From CAZWHE01 sp964633825 (lineage in GTDB: Bacteria; Planctomycetota; B15-G4; CAYZWU01), in assembly GCA_964633825.1 (NCBI GenBank), contig CAZWHE010000157.1, forward strand, positions 1 through 9,170: DNA of 9,170 nt, read 5' to 3'. The first letter of the stretch is position 1; every line of letters starts with the position of its first letter. This document shows positions 7,330-9,170 of the stretch, one piece after another. Under the pieces are notes generated by a model. The model was given only the letters and a program-made list of their open reading frames with translations, was not told the DNA's origin and made no database searches. The translations under genes and the position numbers were made by a program.

Positions 7330-7359
7330 ATTATGCCTTACAAGACGCGAGAGAATCTA
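7330..7359 (-). promoter_or_regulatory. Possible weak sigma70-type promoter for cdaA
   Basis: On the minus strand CATAAT (7330-7335, one mismatch to TATAAT) follows TAGATT (7354-7359, three of six matches to TTGACA) with an 18-nt spacer. Transcription would start near 7323, leaving a leader of about 53 nt. The -35 match is poor, so this is a suggestion only. Confidence 0.22.
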
Positions 7360-7412
7360 CTGAAAAGATGGCTCCACCCCGCCGACGGCCCCGGCCCGGG
7401 GGAGCATCATTG

Positions 7413-8267
7413 TCAAGCCCCGAGAACGGCCTCTGCGACGCGAAGCGCCCTGAGATTCTCCTCCACATCGTGAACACGGACGATGTGGCATCCGGCGGCG
7501 GCCACCAGAACCGACGCGGCCACTGTTTCGAAAAGGCGGTCGGACGCTTCCCGGTCCGAGATCGTTCCCAGGAAGGATTTTCGGGAACACCCCACAAGAA
7601 GGGGATGCCCCATTTCATGAAACTCTTCGAGACGGCCGAGAAGCCGGAGGTTGTCCTCGAACCTTTTGCCGAATCCGATCCCGGGATCCACAACGATCCG
7701 GGCGGGATCAGCGCCGAGATCGACAAGGTTCCGGACCTTTTCGCCGAGCTCACGGCGGACCTCGAGCAGGGTGTCTTGGTAGCCAGGGCTGCGCTGCATA
7801 TCGGCCGGGGTTCCCCTGATATGCATCACAACGAGTCCGGCCCCGCTTTCCACCGCGAGGCGCGCCATATCACGATCGAAAGAGAAGCCCGATATATCAT
7901 TGATGATGGCGGCGCCGGCTTCGAGAGCGGCGGCGGCCACGGCCGCTTTGGAGGTATCGATCGAGATGGGAAGGTCCGTCTTTTCGGCCAGCGCCGCGAT
8001 CACGGGGATCGTTCTTTCGAGCTCGGTTTCAAGGAAAACCGGCTGCGATCCGGGACGGGTCGATTCCCCCCCCACGTCGAGGATGTCGGCCCCCTGCCGG
8101 GTCATTTCGAGGCCGCGGGCGATCGCCTTCTCGCTGTCCAGGTATCGCCCGCCGTCGAAGAAGGAATCGGGCGTCACGTTCAGGATGCCCATGATCCGGG
8201 GGCGGCGGCCGAGGGAGACTTCGCCGTTCCGGCATATCTTCCAGAGGCATTCCCGAGGAAGAGCCAT
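7413..8267 (-). CDS. folP: Dihydropteroate synthase
   Basis: Joins 6-hydroxymethyl-dihydropterin diphosphate with p-aminobenzoate to give dihydropteroate in folate synthesis; it is the target of sulfonamides. The 284-residue product carries every family motif in order: IMGILNVTPDSFFDGG at 25-40, GADILDVGGESTRPG at 59-73, ISIDT at 101-105, IINDISG at 121-127, VVMHIRGTP then MQ at 146-158, VVDPGIGFGK at 192-201, GCSRKSFLG at 226-234, and RVHDV at 264-268. The pterin and diphosphate sites (Asn30, Asp104, Asn123, Asp194, Lys230, Arg264, His266) are all there. Starts at ATG 8267, only one base after the stop of the upstream reductase, with GGAGG 8 nt before it. In several Deltaproteobacteria folP precedes cdaA as here, usually with ftsH upstream. 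Nothing is broken or unusual in the protein itself. Confidence 0.97.
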   Translation of the reverse strand: MALPRECLWKICRNGEVSLGRRPRIMGILNVTPDSFFDGGRYLDSEKAIARGLEMTRQGADILDVGGESTRPGSQPVFLETELERTIPVIAALAEKTDLPISIDTSKAAVAAAALEAGAAIINDISGFSFDRDMARLAVESGAGLVVMHIRGTPADMQRSPGYQDTLLEVRRELGEKVRNLVDLGADPARIVVDPGIGFGKRFEDNLRLLGRLEEFHEMGHPLLVGCSRKSFLGTISDREASDRLFETVAASVLVAAAGCHIVRVHDVEENLRALRVAEAVLGA

Positions 8268-8268
8268 T

Positions 8269-9170
8269 CTAATCGCCTCCGCCTAGACCGCCGCGGACGG
8301 TGGGATAGGGCCACATGGCCACCCCCCCTTCCATGACCTTCACGTTGGCGTACCCCGCCCCGTTCAAGATGACGGCCGCTTCGTAACCCCTGAGAGAAAG
8401 CTTGCAGAAAACGACGACGGGCTTGTTTTTCGGCACCTTGTCGAGCGAGCTTCTCAGCATGCCGAGGGGAATGTTCTTTTCACCCGGGATTGCGGCTTCC
8501 TCCACCTCTTCGGGGCTCCGCACATCGAGGAAGAAAAAATCTTCCGAGCCGTCGAGCATCTCCTTCACGCCAACGGGTGAGACGCCGTCCATCCTCCCCT
8601 CCATCTTGTTCTTGAGCACGTTGGCCGCCGTGATCAGGTTGTCCATGGCGGAAGCATAAGGCGGGGCGTAACAGAGGTCGAGCTTGGAGACCCGGTCCAC
8701 CGTCATGCCGGCCGTGATCGCGGCCACGGCGGAGTCGACGCGCTTGGACACGTCGCCGGGCCCCACGGCCTGGACCCCGAGGAGCCGGCCGCTTTTTCTG
8801 TCGGCAACGAGCTTCAGAAGCACGCCGGCCGCTCCGGGATAGAAGTGGGCCCTGTCCTTCGACGGCATGAGACAGGAGACGGCATCGAAACCGGCTTGGA
8901 GAGCGTCCTTTTCGGACAGGCCGGTGCGGGCGACTCCGAAGTCGCAGACCTTGACGACCGTGCTGCCGAGCACGCCGGGAAAGGATTCGTCCCCGCCGCA
9001 GATATTGACCGCCGCCACGCGCCCCTGCTTGTTGGCCGTGGAACCGAGAGGGACATAGCAGGGTTTGCCGGTGATGAGGTGAACCTGCTCGGCGCAATCG
9101 CCGACGGCATAGACATGGGGATCGGAGGTGCGCATGTGATCGTCGACCTTGATTCCGCCGAAAGACCCTT
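8269..9170 (-). CDS. CoA-disulfide/persulfide reductase with C-terminal rhodanese domain, 5' end beyond right edge
   Basis: The 299 residues visible are the C-terminal part of a flavoprotein disulfide reductase; the N-terminal FAD/NAD part and start lie outside the window. The frame is open to the edge, so the internal ATG at 9135 is not the real start. Seen in order: the second FAD-binding motif TSDPHVYAVGDCAE at 14-27 of the visible part, PLGSTANKQGRVAA typical of the CoA-disulfide reductase/NADH oxidase group, the dimerisation domain with CYAPPYASAMDNLITAAN, and a rhodanese domain starting near MDGVSPVGVKEMLDG with FLDVRSPEEVEEA and active-site Cys255 in VVVFCKLSLRGYEAA. Known fusions of this architecture (CoADR-Rhd, Npsr) reduce CoA disulfide, CoA-persulfide or polysulfide using NAD(P)H. 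The exact substrate here is inferred; the N-terminal redox Cys that would support it cannot be checked. Ends at TAG 8269-8271, one base before folP. Confidence 0.88.
   Translation of the reverse strand, partial: GSFGGIKVDDHMRTSDPHVYAVGDCAEQVHLITGKPCYVPLGSTANKQGRVAAVNICGGDESFPGVLGSTVVKVCDFGVARTGLSEKDALQAGFDAVSCLMPSKDRAHFYPGAAGVLLKLVADRKSGRLLGVQAVGPGDVSKRVDSAVAAITAGMTVDRVSKLDLCYAPPYASAMDNLITAANVLKNKMEGRMDGVSPVGVKEMLDGSEDFFFLDVRSPEEVEEAAIPGEKNIPLGMLRSSLDKVPKNKPVVVFCKLSLRGYEAAVILNGAGYANVKVMEGGVAMWPYPTVRGGLGGGD
8276..8280 (-). promoter_or_regulatory. Ribosome binding site of folP
   Basis: GGAGG lies 8 nt before the folP ATG at 8267 and inside the last codons of the upstream reductase. It fixes the folP start and, with the one-base gap between the genes, points to coupled translation. 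Confidence 0.75.

Larger units (their letters stand above)
7271..7412 (-). other. folP-cdaA intergenic region, longest gap in the window
   Basis: 142 nt without a plausible gene. It contains a GC-rich stretch just after folP (about 7375-7400) that could fold weakly but lacks a U-tract, so it is not a convincing terminator. Further downstream are an A/T-richer segment with a promoter-like pair, two short dyads, and the cdaA ribosome site AGGA at 7276-7279. It is the only place in the window with room for a separate promoter of the cdaA-to-AsmA gene run. Confidence 0.6.

Noticed and set aside
6485..7363. A 292-residue plus-strand frame opposite cdaA
   Set aside because: It is antisense to cdaA, whose DGA and RHR motifs and membrane helices prove the minus strand; the product has no recognisable domain.
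7375..7400. GC-rich possible terminator after folP
   Set aside because: Runs of C and G could pair, but the stem is irregular and no U-tract follows on the transcript.

Overview
The window is a compact, GC-rich run of bacterial genes, all on the minus strand, so transcription runs from high to low coordinates. In transcription order it holds: the 3' part of a CoA-disulfide/persulfide reductase with a C-terminal rhodanese domain (runs off the right edge), folP, cdaA, ybbR/cdaR, glmM, tsaB, alr, and a large membrane-anchored AsmA-like protein (runs off the left edge). No RNA gene, mobile element or CRISPR array is visible, and no stretch over 300 bases lacks a gene; the longest gap is 142 nt, between folP and cdaA.

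The AsmA-like protein points to a diderm (Gram-negative type) bacterium, since this superfamily works in envelopes with an outer membrane. The order folP-cdaA-ybbR-glmM is known from Deltaproteobacteria such as Geobacter, where ftsH usually sits upstream of folP. Here that place is taken by a flavin disulfide reductase. The phylum cannot be fixed from the sequence alone.

Region by region: 8269-9170 (reductase) and 7413-8267 (folP) are separated by one base and are probably co-transcribed. The 142-nt gap at 7271-7412 carries two short dyads and a weak promoter-like pair, so cdaA may have its own promoter. From 7270 down, the genes are tightly packed: cdaA/ybbR overlap by 4 nt (GTGA), ybbR-glmM are 74 nt apart, glmM/tsaB overlap by 4 nt (ATGA), tsaB-alr are 17 nt apart and alr-AsmA-like are 16 nt apart. 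This looks like one operon.

Functionally, the operon joins cyclic-di-AMP synthesis (CdaA with its membrane regulator CdaR/YbbR) to two enzymes of cell-wall precursor supply: GlmM for glucosamine-1-phosphate and hence UDP-GlcNAc, and Alr for D-alanine. It also carries a tRNA t6A modification factor (TsaB) and an envelope protein of the lipid-transport/assembly superfamily. The theme is envelope homeostasis. Most of this is conserved housekeeping. The less ordinary parts are the AsmA-like gene, which seems to start at TTG and is rich in cysteine; several departures from the usual GlmM motifs; and the reductase next to folP. I do not see a clearly new biological system.
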